64,000 nucleotides of DNA from Ailurus styani (GCA_002007465.1 LNAC01000754.1:546418-610417), one strand, 5' to 3'; counted from the stretch's first letter, positions 11,651 through 23,185 are shown. The notes: generated by a model from the sequence alone, not told the origin. Translations and numbers: made by a program.

Positions 11651-12240
11651 TAGAAGGGGGACCTGTGCTTAGGGGTTAATGATCTGTGGTTGTCATTTTG
11701 AGATTCTTAATAATTTTATATTTGGATCTGTATTTTGTGAGTGAAGTCCAGTAGGACAGCAGGGTATGTGCTGAAGGCTCGTTGAACCCTTTTGTTCCTC
11801 CCTACCTTTAGATTCTCAACCATACTTTCCCCTTACCCTTTGACCTAGCAGGGGTCTGGGCACAAACACAGGGGCAATCGGGGTTGCATGCCAGGTCATA
11901 GGGTTTGGGTGGGGCTCTGCGCACCTGTGAGGGTCTGTCCTTGCCCCATAGTTGGAACATGGTATTAAATAGCAAATAAAACACTGTGACTGGTTGAGAG
12001 AGAGACCACAGAAGAAGAGAAAGAACTTTCTTCCTGGTTGTTGAACAAGGAGCCCACATTTTTATTTGTATTGGACCCTGTAAGTTATGTGGCTGGCCCT
12101 CTCGGGGAGTTTAGTGAAAAAACAGATGGGCAGGGGTCCATTTCCAGCAGGGGCGACAACCAGCCGTGGGCAACAAGCAAGATGACTGCAGAGTGCCATT
12201 GGTGCTCTGACAAGAGCAAAGTAAGGTGATATGCGGGGAG
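11651..12240. other. Unassigned sequence
   Basis: Nothing is recognised except short overlapping frames. An AATAAAA motif occurs at 11976 without any context of a transcript end. Confidence 0.4.
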
Positions 12241-12244
12241 GTAC

Positions 12245-12445
12245 CTAAATGTGGTATGGGGAGCATTTTTTACCTTAAAGAAGGTGATAAGGGAAACTTC
12301 TCTGAGAAGGTGACTTCGATCTGACATCTGAAGAAGGACAAGGGTAGGCCCATGAGGACTATGGGGCAGTTCCCAGGCAGAGGAAGGTACTAGGTCAAAA
12401 TCTTTGGGAATGGAGCAAGTTTGGAATGGTCAAGGACAAAAACCG
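12245..12445 (-). repeat. L2 LINE fragment, antisense
   Basis: 'AGAAGGTGACTTCGATCTGACATCTGAAGAAGGA' (split, from 12305) followed by 'CCCAGGCAGAGGAAGGTACTAGG' follows the antisense L2 order: 'gaggtgacatttgagctgagacctgaag ... aggcagagggaacagc'. Confidence 0.6.
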
Positions 12446-13365
12446 ATGTAGGAGGAGCCTCATAACTACAGGGGAAGGGAGACTTGGGGTGAGGTGACAA
12501 AGGTAGGACACAGACCCTTCAATGCCTCTCTGGCCACAGCAAAGGGGACAGGTTGCCGTTGAGCCTGCCGCATCTGAGGGACTGTATTTTCTCACCTTAG
12601 AATCCCTAAGGGGAGGTTTTCCGGAAATGGGCCATCCCTGCAGTTTTTACCTCAGTTTTATTCCTTCTTTGGCATCAACATAGCTACTTCATGTTCTTTA
12701 AAGTGGAGATAATGTGCACTAAGTATGTGACTTAGAAAGGATGGAAATAATCGTGTGTGGGCCAAGGACTTTGGAGTTCCGAGAGGAACTCTGTAAATGG
12801 AACTCTTTGGTTTTCCTTCCCCACAGATCCTCAAGGACTATCAGATTTGGTCCAAAGTCACGAGCTTGTGGCCCCACATCTGGGACCAGAAGCATTTTAT
12901 TTGCTCTGCATGTTGCTCTTAAATAAACTGGGCTGTACCTTCAAGGGCTCGGTGACCCTCAGACAGCTCTGTCCTCATTTGTCCTGTTGTCTCCTTCCTG
13001 TCCTTCTTCCCTTCATGCCTGGACCCATTTTCCCCCCTAGTGTTTCTCCTTAAAAAATGATACTTCATAGTACAGTGCAGACCTAGAAATGTTGGTGTGT
13101 GGCGGGAACATGGTACCAAAGGTGCAGAAGAGTCAGAGTCCCTGAAGTATTTCCTCCTCAACCTCTTTGCCAGCCTCTTATCTTCACCGGTTTTGGAAAT
13201 CAGAGGTGGGGAAGGGCAGGTAAAAGAGCCTCGAGGGGCAAGAGCGGTAGTGCTGTGCCCCTAGCCCCCCCTGTGTGCTGTCCCCGGTGGACGGGCTGCA
13301 GGTAGACCATGATTCAGGAGGCGCTGTAAGGCCAGGGGTGCATCCCTTGCTCTCTGCCTAGAGGC
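12446..13365. other. Unassigned sequence
   Basis: No gene or repeat family is recognised. Short frames on both strands overlap one another. Confidence 0.4.
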
Positions 13366-13710
13366 TGTTGTTCCTTTAAAGATGTGGTGCTTTGCCTGAG
13401 AAGGAAATTAAGTAATTTTGTTATTTTTTCCTTATTAATGCTAAAATTATTAATCTTCAAAGATAAGTACTGTTCAGTACATAATGAGTTAGAGTTGTTG
13501 ATAATTATAATTTTGAAGAGTTCGAGCTTGCTGTCAGCCAAGTAATTAAAGGGGTGGGTCCTGGGTTCTATTTTGTTCCTGATGTATGTGCTTCTGGTAA
13601 GCACTCTTCTACTCATGTCAAAAATGCCTTCGTTCTAGGCCTGTGCTGCAGTGAAGGGGTTAATTAAATCATGTGAAGTAGTTCACAGCTTGCGAAGAGC
13701 TCTCCTGTCC
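13366..13710. promoter_or_regulatory. Candidate conserved non-coding element (alignment needed)
   Basis: A repeat-free AT-rich block with 'GAAATTAAGTAATTTTG' near 13404, 'CCTTATTAATGC' near 13430, 'GATAATTATAATTTTG' near 13500, 'AAGTAATTAAAGGGG' near 13540 and 'GGGGTTAATTAAATC' near 13656. The homeodomain-type cores are dense compared with the GC-richer flanks. No function can be assigned from one sequence. Confidence 0.3.
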
Positions 13711-13790
13711 TAATTTTGGCCCTGGCCTTCAGCCTTTTCCCTGCGACGTTCCCATGGTTGGGGAAGAGCTGGGCACCCTGATAGGCCCCC

Positions 13791-13960
13791 AGGCTCCACT
13801 GATGGAGAGCCCCAGGGGATCTGGGTCACGCTGAGCCCCAGGCTCCACTGATGGAGAGCCCCAGGCTCCACTGATGGAATGCTCCAGGGGATCTGGGTCA
13901 CGCTGAGCCCCAGGCTCCACTGATGGAATGCTCCAGGGGATCTGGGTCACGCTGAGCCCA
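13791..13960. repeat. Minisatellite, 49-bp unit, about 3.5 copies
   Basis: A 49-base GC-rich unit beginning AGGCTCCACTGATGGA starts at 13791, 13863 and 13912, with a 23-base partial copy at 13840-13862. Units two and three (AATGCTCC variant) are nearly identical over their length, while the first has GAGAGCCCC. The array keeps a minus-strand frame open (a repeated 'SVTQIPW'-type peptide), which explains the ORFs there. Confidence 0.95.
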
Positions 13961-14029
13961 GGGCAGAGGCCCCATGCCTTTTTCTCTTCTGCAACTGCCC
14001 TGTCACCCAACTGCCCGTGAGCCACCATT

Positions 14030-14360
14030 TTTTAAAAACTTCTTGCATATACTAGCATCAGACTAAAACAATTGAACAAAAAGAAAAGAGGAAGAGAAAA
14101 TGGAAAACTAATGATTCAAGAAATCACATAGCACAAGATAATTCTATTTTGAAATCACAGCAGTGGCACCCAGAGGCGGACGCTCCCCAAATTACTAGTG
14201 AAAACCCTTTGATGTATCCAGTTGTAAGAAAGCCCAGGGCACTTTTTTATTATTATTATGAGTGCCTCACATTCCCTGAAAGAAGCATTTAGCAGCTATT
14301 TTTAAATGTCTGTGTGAGAGCAAACTAAAAAAGAAAATAAAAGATCCCTAAAAATCTCCA
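14030..14360. promoter_or_regulatory. Candidate conserved non-coding element, A-rich (alignment needed)
   Basis: Repeat-free, with A-rich plus-strand words such as 'AAAACAATTGAAC' and 'CTAATGATTCAAG', and a TTATTATTATTATG run at 14247-14260. The boundary with the downstream L2 is sharp. Regulatory function is a guess from texture only. Confidence 0.22.
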
Positions 14361-14424
14361 ATCCTAAATGTTTTTATTTGATTGCCGGCTTTGACTTAGA
14401 AAAAAAGCCAAGTTTTCACAATGG

Positions 14425-14660
14425 CATTGGAGGCCCCCTGCCTCCTCTCCAACCTCATCCTGCCCCTTCCCCTCGCTGCCTCCGCCATGGCCACACTAGC
14501 TCCTGCTGTGCAGGAGCCCCCAGGGAACAGGCTCCCTGCTCTGCCAGTGTTCCTGCTGTCTTCCTGCCTCGGTCTCTTCCTTGGAGATCTGACTGGCGTA
14601 CTCCTTACCTCCTTTCAGGGGTTTATGGCAAAGTCTTCTTCTCACAGTGACCCTCTGTAG
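14425..14660 (+). repeat. L2 LINE fragment
   Basis: 'CTGCCTCCTCTCCAACCTCATCCTGCC' (in parts near 14438-14464), 'CCATGGCCACACTAGCTCC' and 'CTCCTTACCTCCTTTCAGGGG' follow L2 wording ('ctacctctccaacctcatctcttgcc ... ccagccacactggcctcc ... cctccttcaggtc'). The 79- and 90-codon frames here are old L2 sequence, not a gene. Confidence 0.62.
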
Positions 14661-14662
14661 CC

Positions 14663-15085
14663 ATGCCCTATAAAACCATAACTTTCTACTTGGGACACGG
14701 TAAAAAGAACGTTGCAGGTGTGATTAAGGGTCTTGAGACAGATGATTCTCGATTATCCACGTGGGCCCAATGTGGTCACAAAGGTCCTCTTATAAAAGGG
14801 ACGCAGCAGGATTACAAACAGCGAAATAAACGTTGGATACTATGCTTTGAAGATGGAGGGAAGAGCCCACAAGCCAAGAAATGCAGGCAGCTTCTAGAAG
14901 CTGGAGAAGGCAAGGCAACGATTCTCCCCTGGAGCCTCCAGAAGGAGCCGGTCCTGCTGACACCTTCAATTGAGCCCGGTCAGAGCCATTTTGGACTTAT
15001 TATCTTTAGAACTGAAGGTAATAAATCCTTGTTGCTTTAAGCTTCTGACTTGGTGGTAATTTGTAAGGACAACAGTGGGAAACAG
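14663..15085 (+). repeat. Solo LTR, ERVL-MaLR (MLT1-like)
   Basis: Known MLT1 wording in order: 'GCAGGTGTGATTAAGGGTCTTGAGA' (split, 14714-14738), 'GGTCCTCTTATAAAAGGGA', 'CAGCTTCTAGAAGCTGGAGAAGGC' (split), 'CAGAAGGAGCCGGTCCTGCTGACACC' (split), AATAAAT at 15020, 'GTTGCTTTAAGC', 'GTGGTAATTTGT'. A 125-codon frame (14663-15040) runs through it by chance. No internal proviral sequence flanks it. Confidence 0.8.
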
Positions 15086-15809
15086 GGCCCAGATCCACAT
15101 GAACTGAAAAAGGATGACAAGCTCCAACGCCTGCCGTCCGCAAAGCTTCTAGTATGTTCTTCAGTTCTCTTTATGGCTCGGAGACAGGGGAAGCCTTGTA
15201 GTAAAGGCATCCCCCTCTCAGTTGGTCCTCAAGGACAGCTTGTGTTACTCAGGGGATAGAAGGTGCACTGTGTGTTGGGGTGGTGTGGTACTCGGGTGTG
15301 TTACCTGATAGTTCAGGTGAGGGTGAAGGAGACGGCGAGTTGCAGTTACCCCTGCCAGAAACAGTGGGAGGCTGCTTCTACGTCCATTTCAAAAGCCTGG
15401 ACTTGTCAGTATTTGAAGCCAAGTGGATAATTCTCTTCAGCTTAAGGATGTGATTGGCTGGTGGGTTTTGAAGACAGTGTCTTTTACGGTCATTCAGAAG
15501 AGTGAACTTCAGAAGTCAGAGTTCCCAGCTGATGAGAAGGGTTTAGAATTGTATCTGGGAACAACGGGATCCAAACAGTGCAGGAAGAGCAAAAGGGAAG
15601 GTCACACAGTGGCCTGTTCCTATTCATTCATTCATCCGGTTAGCCCAGATTTAATTTAGAGGAATTAAAACATTAAAACAATTATTCCTATAGACTCCCC
15701 AGCTTCCTGTGCTGCTCTTCTCCCGCCCTTGTCTCTGACTTGGCCTTTCCTCTCTCTCACTTCCCTGACCCTCCACCTCCTGAAATGGCTTGTGTTTGCA
15801 GGAAATAAC
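15086..15809. other. Unassigned sequence
   Basis: No repeat family or gene is recognised. A short ATTC run occurs at 15624-15635. Confidence 0.4.
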
Positions 15810-16035
15810 CTTGGCATTTGTTTACCAGTGATGACAATTTAATTAGGCAGTCAGAAAATCCAAAAGAACTCTCCACCCCAAGTGATTTTTTATTTAACTG
15901 ACCAGTGCGTAAAAGCCTCTGAACCCCCAAACAAGAGAAACAACTGAGAGAGCTGGTGGCCTCATTTGCATCTGCATATGTTACTTATTTAAAAACTAGA
16001 GAGTGCCGAATGAATGGGTTTGGGAAATATGGATG
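15810..16035. promoter_or_regulatory. Candidate conserved non-coding element with an octamer motif
   Basis: A repeat-free block containing AATTTAATTAGG near 15836-15847 and a perfect octamer ATTTGCAT at 15964-15971 within 'CTCATTTGCATCTGCATATG'. Octamers are POU-factor sites in known enhancers, but a single octamer occurs often by chance. Conservation must be tested by alignment. Confidence 0.28.
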
Positions 16036-17210
16036 CCATTCTGGAAAGGGGCACTGTGCTAGTTCACACACCCTGCAGTATTAACTTGACATGAGGGAAG
16101 GGAACATACTGGTATTTACATTATGAGGCTCTCTTTTACTGCATGTTGTGTGAGGGAAAGAGGGTGAAGGTTTAAGTGGCATCTTCCCTCCATCCCACCA
16201 TGACCTGCAAGCCCTTAACATATCAAAGGAAGCGAGATGTGAAAACGGATTTTGATGAACTTTTCCATCTTCTTGTATTTTGAGTGTCTGGCACAGATAC
16301 ATTGAGATGGGGACTCATTTAGGTTCTATTTAAAAAATATGAATGAGATGGATAGCCAGTTAGAGATGGTTGTGGAACGTCTTACATTCTAAAGAGAAGT
16401 ATTCCAGCCTCTTATGGTCTGTTGGTTGTATAGATTATTTTTTCCCCATTGAGAGGTTAGAGGTGATCACAATGGTTTTTCTCCTGCTGTGTCTCTGTGG
16501 TTGTCATGGGAGTGGTGCATGCTAAGACATCTGTCCGCCATTGATCCATGAGGTTGATCCAGGTCGGACTGTCAGGTGCCCTTTCCACCATCATGACCCT
16601 AAGTTTGTCCCTTCTAAAAGAGCTACGTACTTGGTTCAAGAGGGGTCTTCCCTGGGGTCGATTTGTGAAACAAAAGGTGAAACCATTATTATGGGATCAG
16701 TTAGAACCTGCTCAAGGGTCCCTGGTGATTCTTTGATTCTACCTACTTTTAAGGTACAAAATCTTTAAAGTTTAAAAGGCTCAGAAAAACTAAAGGAACT
16801 TTTTAAGATTTTAGTTTCAGTCCACTCACTCGCCCTTCCCCTTTACCATCAACTGTCCATGTACCCTTTGACCATTCTTTCTACCTCAAAACAGCTATGC
16901 AGTGCATGTAAATAAAAGTCAGCCCATGCCTCAGAAAGCTCATCGGCTGATCAGAAGAGCAGAGTGCAGGGCTGTGGAGCAGGTACCACTGTAGAGATGT
17001 GGCAGCGAAGGACGCGTGGAAGAGAGAGAGTTCAGCCTGTTCCGGGCTCCACCGTGGAGCTGTGGAGACAGACAGGAGAAGATCCTTGGAGTTGCTGGTG
17101 TGTCCTGGTGAAGAATAGTTATTTGCCATGTGCTGAAGATGTGGGAAGACTCAGTTTTGTCCTAGTCCTTTCTTTTAAACTTATAATCACTATTTCCCCA
17201 TTCAATCTCT
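16036..17210. other. Unassigned sequence
   Basis: Nothing I can name. Small frames overlap on both strands. Confidence 0.4.
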
Positions 17211-17226
17211 CGTTCAGTCAACATTT

Positions 17227-17433
17227 TTTTTTAAGATTTTATGTATTTATTTATTTGACACAGAGAGAGAGGGAGAGAGAGAGACACTGAGAGGGAACAC
17301 AAGCAGGGGAAGTTGGAGAGGGAGAAGCAGGCTTCCCACCAAGCAGGGAGCCTGATGCAGGGCTCCATCCCAAGACCCTGGGATCATGACCTGAGCCGAA
17401 GGCAGACACATGACTGAGCCCCCCCGGTGCCCC
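17227..17433 (-). mobile_element. Can-SINE, antisense, full length with target-site duplication
   Basis: On plus it opens with the T tail and 'TTAAGATTTTATGTATTTAT', then a GA-rich block (17263-17300), then the tRNA-derived head ending near 17433. Direct repeats GTTCAGTCAACATTT at 17212-17226 and 17437-17451 are the target-site duplication and are identical, so the insertion is comparatively recent. The GA block creates short R/E-repeat frames. Confidence 0.95.
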
Positions 17434-17451
17434 AATGTTCAGTCAACATTT

Positions 17452-18140
17452 TAGAGCTCTGGATGCCCAGAGGAATGAGACCTACACCTTCTACACAGAG
17501 GGAGCTTGACAGAACAAGGTGTGAATGAGTGTGCTGGAAGTTATTATTAGATCTAGGTTTTATCCAACACAAGAATAATTCACAAACACTCCTTAACTTT
17601 GAGATGTGGTTAACTATAACCAACCTTCTTCATTATCTTATGTAAACTGACAACAGTGCTGTAAAAGAGATTTTGTTGTTTTTCTCATTTTTCGTAGATG
17701 AGTACAAAGAAAGCGTAGGAGATATGCAAAATCCCACAGGTAGAAGGTGACCAAGTGAGAGTCAAAGCCATCTCTCTATCTTCATATCCTGGATTGTTTC
17801 TACAGAGTCACTCTGGCTCGCTTATAAATAGATGAACTCAATAAATGACTTCATAATTGGCCAGAGCAATCTCTCCAATTAATGACACTCATGTGATTTC
17901 CTGCAAGGAGACCTATATTTGTTTCGAATTAGAATACGATACTCAGGGCATTCCTACTAAGAAGGGCAATATGTTAATTATAGAGTTGTATACAATCAGA
18001 GCTGAACTATATATATAGGACTTGTTCAATCACCCTCTACCACATTACAAATGATCAGGAAAACGGTTTCAAAATCATGGTAAGAATGCAGGTTTCCCTA
18101 CTTCTACCCGTGTTAGCTCGACTAACACACTGATCGCTTT
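17452..18140. other. Unassigned sequence
   Basis: No gene or repeat is recognised. The part 17830-18050 is AT-rich and repeat-free ('CTCCAATTAATGACACTC', 'ATGTTAATTATAGAG'). Confidence 0.4.
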
Positions 18141-18144
18141 TTAA

Positions 18145-18325
18145 AAATTTTTCTTGTATTTTATTTTACTGTAGTAAGAACACTTAGCATGAAATCAGCC
18201 CGGTTAAAATTTTTATGTGTATAATGCAGTATTATTAGCTATAGCACGATGTTGTACAGCAAATCTCTAGAACGTTTTCGACTTATTTAACTGAAACTTC
18301 TTGTTGATCGGCACCTCCTCGTTGC
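18145..18325 (-). mobile_element. Old L1 3' end fragment, antisense
   Basis: 'TTTTATTTTACTGTAGTAAGAACACTTAGCATGA' (split, 18159-18192), 'CGATGTTGTACAGCAAATCTCTAGAACG' (split) and 'ACTGAAACTTCTTGTTGAT' match the antisense 3' UTR of an old L1M-type element. Confidence 0.72.
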
Positions 18326-19439
18326 TGCTTTATTTTGCCCCAGACCTGTAAGGATCATAATCCCAAGAGAGCAGGGTATGGAGCATTTGGGTTTGAGGAG
18401 AGTCTGGGCTTGAGAAAGGTTTGGAGCATGGAATGAAATTTTTCATTCTGTGGTCATTCAAATGTTGGGATGAGAACATGGGTACAGAACCACCGTAATC
18501 TCTGCAATCAACAGGTAGTTGCACACCATGACACCATTGGATACTAGCTGCATTTGGTGGAGACTTGGTAGAACTAAGGACAGGGCCTTTAAATGGCAAC
18601 CCAGCTGTTTAAAATACTTGCCTTCGGCCAGTTCCACTTTCAAGTCATAATTCTGACCACTGGGAAGTTTATTTAGAGGCATACTTCTCATTGATTGTGT
18701 TCCAGACATCTGCAAGGAAATGTTCTATGATGTGGGACTAGAAATAGAACCTATTCCTATTAGCAGTTACCTGAAAGAGAGACTTAGACCTTCAGACAAC
18801 AGGGCAGAGACTGCCTGTACATATTGACGTAATTTGACTAAGTAAGAGCTAGGATGTTTGCACATCTCTCTGGCCAGTGTCTTGCCTTCTCCTTAAAGCC
18901 ATCTCTTAAGTTCGGCTGTCTTGTTTCCCCCTTTGTTTTCATACTAGGTTCTTCTTTCTCTCCCAGGGTCCGAGGATTCCCATTGCCTTGTTCAGTTCTA
19001 CTCACCATCTCTACTGCTGGATGTCCACCTCCTCCCTCACTCCCTTTAAGAAGTCATTCCCCTCTCTACCACAACCCTCTACTGGTTTCAGCCTCCCCTA
19101 GTTGAGCAGTTACACTGTAGACATGAACCGATACCTCCAGAACCCTGTGTTGATTGTCCCCTCTTTTGGTGCTCAGCATTTAGGATCTGGTAGGGGTTTA
19201 GGAATATATTAGAAATTGAATAAATGTTGGAAGCAAACAAGAAAGAATATTTGTATCTGGTTACTGCCATCTAGAGACTCCAAGGAGATCCCATACTCAC
19301 AGTATAGTCTTATTCAGTGTGCAACACTGTCCAGGTGGTTTTTAGGTAAACATTTGCATACATATGCAGGAGGATGAACATTTACCCCCTTCTCCATAGT
19401 GGTGAGATTATAAGTATCTTTGATTTTTGTTTCCTTCAA
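18326..19439. other. Unassigned sequence
   Basis: No gene is recognised. A pyrimidine-rich part at about 18955-19110 could be very old LINE sequence, but I cannot support that. Confidence 0.4.
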
Positions 19440-19835
19440 ACTTTCTGGTGGTTTTATATTTTTCTGCAATGAGAATATTGTATTTTATATTTATAAATTA
19501 TTAACATTTTTAAATTTTTAGTTCAAAAAATGTTTATTTTACAAAATTTAGAAAATTAATAGTATTGGAAGAAGAATTACCAATACTTTAACACCCCAAA
19601 ACAATGCACTGTTAACATGTTAACTTTATTTACTTCTAGTCTTTTTTTTTCTTGGTGCGTCCATTTTTGGTATGTAGTTAAGATCATGTTACAAATGTAC
19701 ATTTTTATTTTGCTTTTTCAGTAAACGTTAATACACATGTTTTGGGTTCTATAATATCCATCAGTTTTACTTCTATTGACTGCATACTAGATCATCTACT
19801 TGAATATTAATACCATTGCATAGGTGGATTTAGCA
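19440..19835 (-). repeat. Old LINE-like sequence, antisense (uncertain)
   Basis: T-rich sequence whose order ('TTTATTTTGCTTTTTCAGTAAACG', split; 'CATCAGTTTTACTTC..TGACTGCATACTAGATCATCTACTTG') resembles antisense ends of old LINEs, where 'ttaatggctgcatagtattccat' is usual. It is too diverged for a family call. Confidence 0.3.
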
Positions 19836-19857
19836 TATCCCAATATAAAACAGTAGT

Positions 19858-20475
19858 ACTAAAATGAACATTTATTAAGTGCTCACTATGTGTTGGGCAT
19901 AGTGTAAGGAGTAAACTGGCAAACAAATGAACTTCTGTCATTACAGAGGGTAGAGTCCGGAGAAAGTTTGCATTAACAACTTAATGTGGTAAGAGCTTTA
20001 TAGACTCATGAGAGCATTTGAAGGAACATAGAATCTAGTTTGAGGCCAAGATTAGGGAGTTTTCTTGAGCAGATGACCCTGAAGCTGAGACCTGAGAAAT
20101 GCATCATACCTAATCAGGGAGAAATGTGGGAAGAACATTAGAGGTATAGGGAACAACATGTATGATGGTTCAGAGGACAGGCACGTGGTCTGTTGAAGGA
20201 AGTTGGCCAGAGAATGTTGTGGGGGTGAATAGAGAGAGAGAGAGAGAGAGAAAAAGCAGACAGGTAAGGGAGCCGGTGGCAGAGGTGAGTAGGGGTAAGA
20301 TCATCAAGAATGTTGTATGCCAATTTAAGGAGTGGAGAATTTGTCTTAAATACTTATAAAAATTAGAGTTTTGAACTGAGGAGCTAAACGATCAGATTGG
20401 CTTATTAAAAAGATCATTCTGGTTTCAGTCCACAGGCAGAGACAGGGAGACCATTTAGGCATTGGAGCAAGTAAT
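19858..20475 (-). repeat. L2 LINE, long antisense copy
   Basis: It starts with the L2 3' end in antisense ('TTATTAAGTGCTCACTATGTG' split, 19872-19892), then 'GAAGCTGAGACCTGAGAAATG', 'AGGGAACAACATGTATGATGG', 'AGATCATCAAGAATGTTGTATG' and 'AACGATCAGATTGG ... AAAAAGATCATTCTGG'. These all fall in the same order as an antisense L2. A (GA)n run lies inside at 20230-20251. Confidence 0.72.
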
Positions 20476-20904
20476 TCATATAAGGGGTATTGGTCACTTC
20501 CCTGGTTTTGCCTTTTTCATAATCATAATAACCCTGAGATTAAATTTTCATGCATAGCACGATCTTGCTGTACTTGTTACTATCTCATTAGAAAAGAGTG
20601 AAAGGAAAATGCTAACTGATCGTAGTAGTACAGCATGTCAGGACCACTTTAAGGCTGAGGTTGTTCTCAGTCCTACCTACCAAGTCATTTCAGTAGCATC
20701 TGGTAGAGCTAGGTGAGGTTTACTTCCTTGAGGATGGCTCTCCACAGTCTATGTGGTTCATACTAGATTTCATTTTGATTTACTCATCCCCCAAAGCTAC
20801 ATCATTTGCCAGAAACTCAACTGCTACACCAAACCCAGTGCTACAGCTGTGTGAGTGATTTTTTTGAAAAAAAAAAAATCCAACATAATTAGGATGATTA
20901 CATA
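20476..20904. other. Unassigned sequence
   Basis: No recognised content apart from an A run at 20867-20878. Confidence 0.4.
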
Positions 20905-20980
20905 CATTTTACAGCTATGTTTCATGGACTTACTGGATTGAAAGTGTTTGCCCAAGGTCAACTACATCATTTCCCTAAAG
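20905..20980 (-). repeat. MIR-like SINE fragment, antisense (weak)
   Basis: 'CATTTTACAGCTATG ... AAGTGTTTGCCCAAGGTCAACTAC' (split) resembles antisense MIR ('cattttacagatgagg ... acttgcccaaggtcacac'). Confidence 0.4.
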
Positions 20981-22990
20981 GAGCATTCCAGTCTGCTTCA
21001 GATAAATCCTTGGCTATTTTTAAAGTGCTTCAGGATATAAGATTCCACTTTCCTGGCCAAAATTCTATTTATGGTTGTGAAGACCATTGTGGGATCTCAA
21101 AGCACATTCATTATAATGTTGCTGATCATCCTTTTCCAGGACTAAAGAATGGAAGCAGAGAGAAGTAAAATGTGAGGGTATCAGAGGCGGGCAATAGAGC
21201 CACACCCCTGGCAGAGTACATGGTCCCCAGAACTCAGCACCAGGCCCTGTTGGGACCGGGCCACTTTGGAGGCATAGCACATGTAGCCAGGCCAGAGCTC
21301 TGCCAGAATGCAAGAATGGAGACAGTGATGGAAAGCAGATGGAGGCTTTGGCCTTAGCTCAGTCAGAAGACCCACTGAGAGACTAGAGAATGTTTGCAAA
21401 ATCTTAGAGCACCCTTGGGGTGCCTCCTGGTACATTTACAAGTTGATGGCCTCTGTTTGCCAATGGCTTAGCTTGGTTTTGATGAGACCAAATGACTCTT
21501 TGAGTTTCTCTTGAAATTTTGAACATTTCTCCAATTTTGTTTGGCTTACCAGCTGGAGGCTCAAGAACTAAAAATCTGACATGAGAGCATGAGAAAAATA
21601 AGTGAGAATCTTGCTTTATTTTGGAGTAGTGGTTGAGTGAGATGCTTATGGCTGTCTAGCTTATGATTTGCTCCCCAAATTGTATAATCCTTGGCTTGAC
21701 ACAAATCTTGGGGTATCATTTTATCATTCTGCTTCTAGGAGGAAATTTTCCTTTTCCCCTGAAATGTGTGGCAGAAAGATGCTGGTCTCTGCTGGTATGA
21801 GGGTTCAGGAAGGAAGGCTCACACCCTATTTGTTTTCTTGCTCATGGTTATAGGGTTAACCAGTCAGCCTGCGTGCCATGGATTTTGGAACATATCCAGT
21901 TTGAACTGGTTGTGATGTTGAGGAAGACTTCATGAAGGGCTTGACACTTGATCTGGATTCTGAAGGATTAAGAGCTTTTTGAACACCTCAGAATCTCTGG
22001 AATAATGCTAACCTAAGAAAAGTTCCTTTCATGGCTTACCATCATATGCTCTTAGTGGAATACCATCAAGAGATAGATTTATTTTCTAGAAGAGAGAGAA
22101 TAATACTGGAATTCTTGGAGCAAGGTTATAATGAGAGGCCTTGAAAAGGAGCTTAAACGATATGAGGAGCAGAGAGAATGGAAAAAATTTATTCCTCTGT
22201 GTTCCCTTCTTGTATGAAGAGAGGTAACCTTGAGAAAACTGGCTGATATGTGGTTCTTCTGGTTGCCCCACCAATGGGCCCCTTAATTTCCTCACTTACG
22301 TTCCCCTGCCGATGGTGTGAGAAAAGGCTTTGGAGGTCCTTGCTGAGCCACCACTAGCCTATATAGGAAATGGAGAGCATATGTCTGGGATGGGAAATTT
22401 TCCAGAATATAATTTCTAGCATGTTTTCCAGTATGGAAAAGTAGCTAGAAGAGGAGTTTGACTATTTGTTTTAGAGATTTTAGGATAGTAAAGTGTAGGC
22501 TGACGTTGCAATTCATGTAGCAGAGGGGAGACACTCATACAGAGAAGTGTGTAGTGTCTGTAAGCTTTCAGTCCTTTGCCGTGGGTCTGAAGGAATCCAA
22601 CAAGACATGTGTCATCTACCACCTTTCTTTACCTAAATCTAGGACTATTCCCTTCCAGGAGCCTGTGGGAGGGGAAATGCAAGGGCTCTGTGTGTCTCTG
22701 CCTTTATGGTAACCTTATTTTTTTTGCTGTAGGGAACAATTGTGCATGTCTCCAACAGACTGGTCTGGGGACCTCCTGATTTTCCAAAGCTGACTGATTG
22801 GTGCTCCTTCCTGGGCTTCCCAAGGTTCCATTTGAGTTTTAGAGCCAAGATTTGACATAAAGACAGTCAAGAATCTGCCCCTTCTTTCTCATGCACTGTT
22901 TGAGACCTGCCACAGGGACATTCGTCCAGAAGAGATTTTGTTCCATTTTGGGAAGGAGAAGTACGGCTGAGTGCTCCTAGTTATTGAGAA
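20981..22990. other. Unassigned, mostly unique sequence
   Basis: Nothing is recognised over two kilobases. Frames are below 90 codons and overlap on opposite strands. Confidence 0.45.
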
Positions 22991-22991
22991 G

Positions 22992-23185
22992 TAGCTTGGT
23001 ATCGAGGACAGAATCTAGATTGGGAATAAGGAGTTTTAGATTCTAATTCCTGGGTTCTATGTGATTTAGGATATATTCTGTCCTGTACATTCTGGGCTTC
23101 AGGTTTTTTGTTTTTTGGGTTTTTTTTTTTTTAATAAAATGAGGGGATTGGACTAGATGCTATCTAATCCCTATTTCCATGATAA
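22992..23185 (+). repeat. MIR-like SINE fragment with an internal poly-T (weak)
   Basis: 'AGCTTGGTATCGAGGACAGAATC ... TTCTAATTCCTGGGTTCTATGTG' has the outline of a MIR core ('gactctggagccagactgcctgggttcgaatcc'), and 'AAAATGAGGGGATTGGACTAGATG' follows a T run at 23119-23132. Confidence 0.4.

Noticed and set aside
13791..13960. Repeat-spacer layout that could suggest a CRISPR array
   Set aside because: Units are directly adjacent with no unique spacers, and this is mammalian DNA.
13729..14028. Repeat-containing minus-strand frame (repeated SVTQIPW-type peptide)
   Set aside because: It is a consequence of the 49-bp minisatellite (49 is not a multiple of 3, and the same words occur in more than one frame). 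No sign of a gene.
14421..14660. 79-codon frame resembling a hydrophobic, signal-peptide-like sequence
   Set aside because: The DNA follows L2 wording, and the hydrophobic look comes from CT-rich codons.
14663..15040. 125-codon plus-strand frame
   Set aside because: It lies within an MLT1-like solo LTR, which is non-coding.
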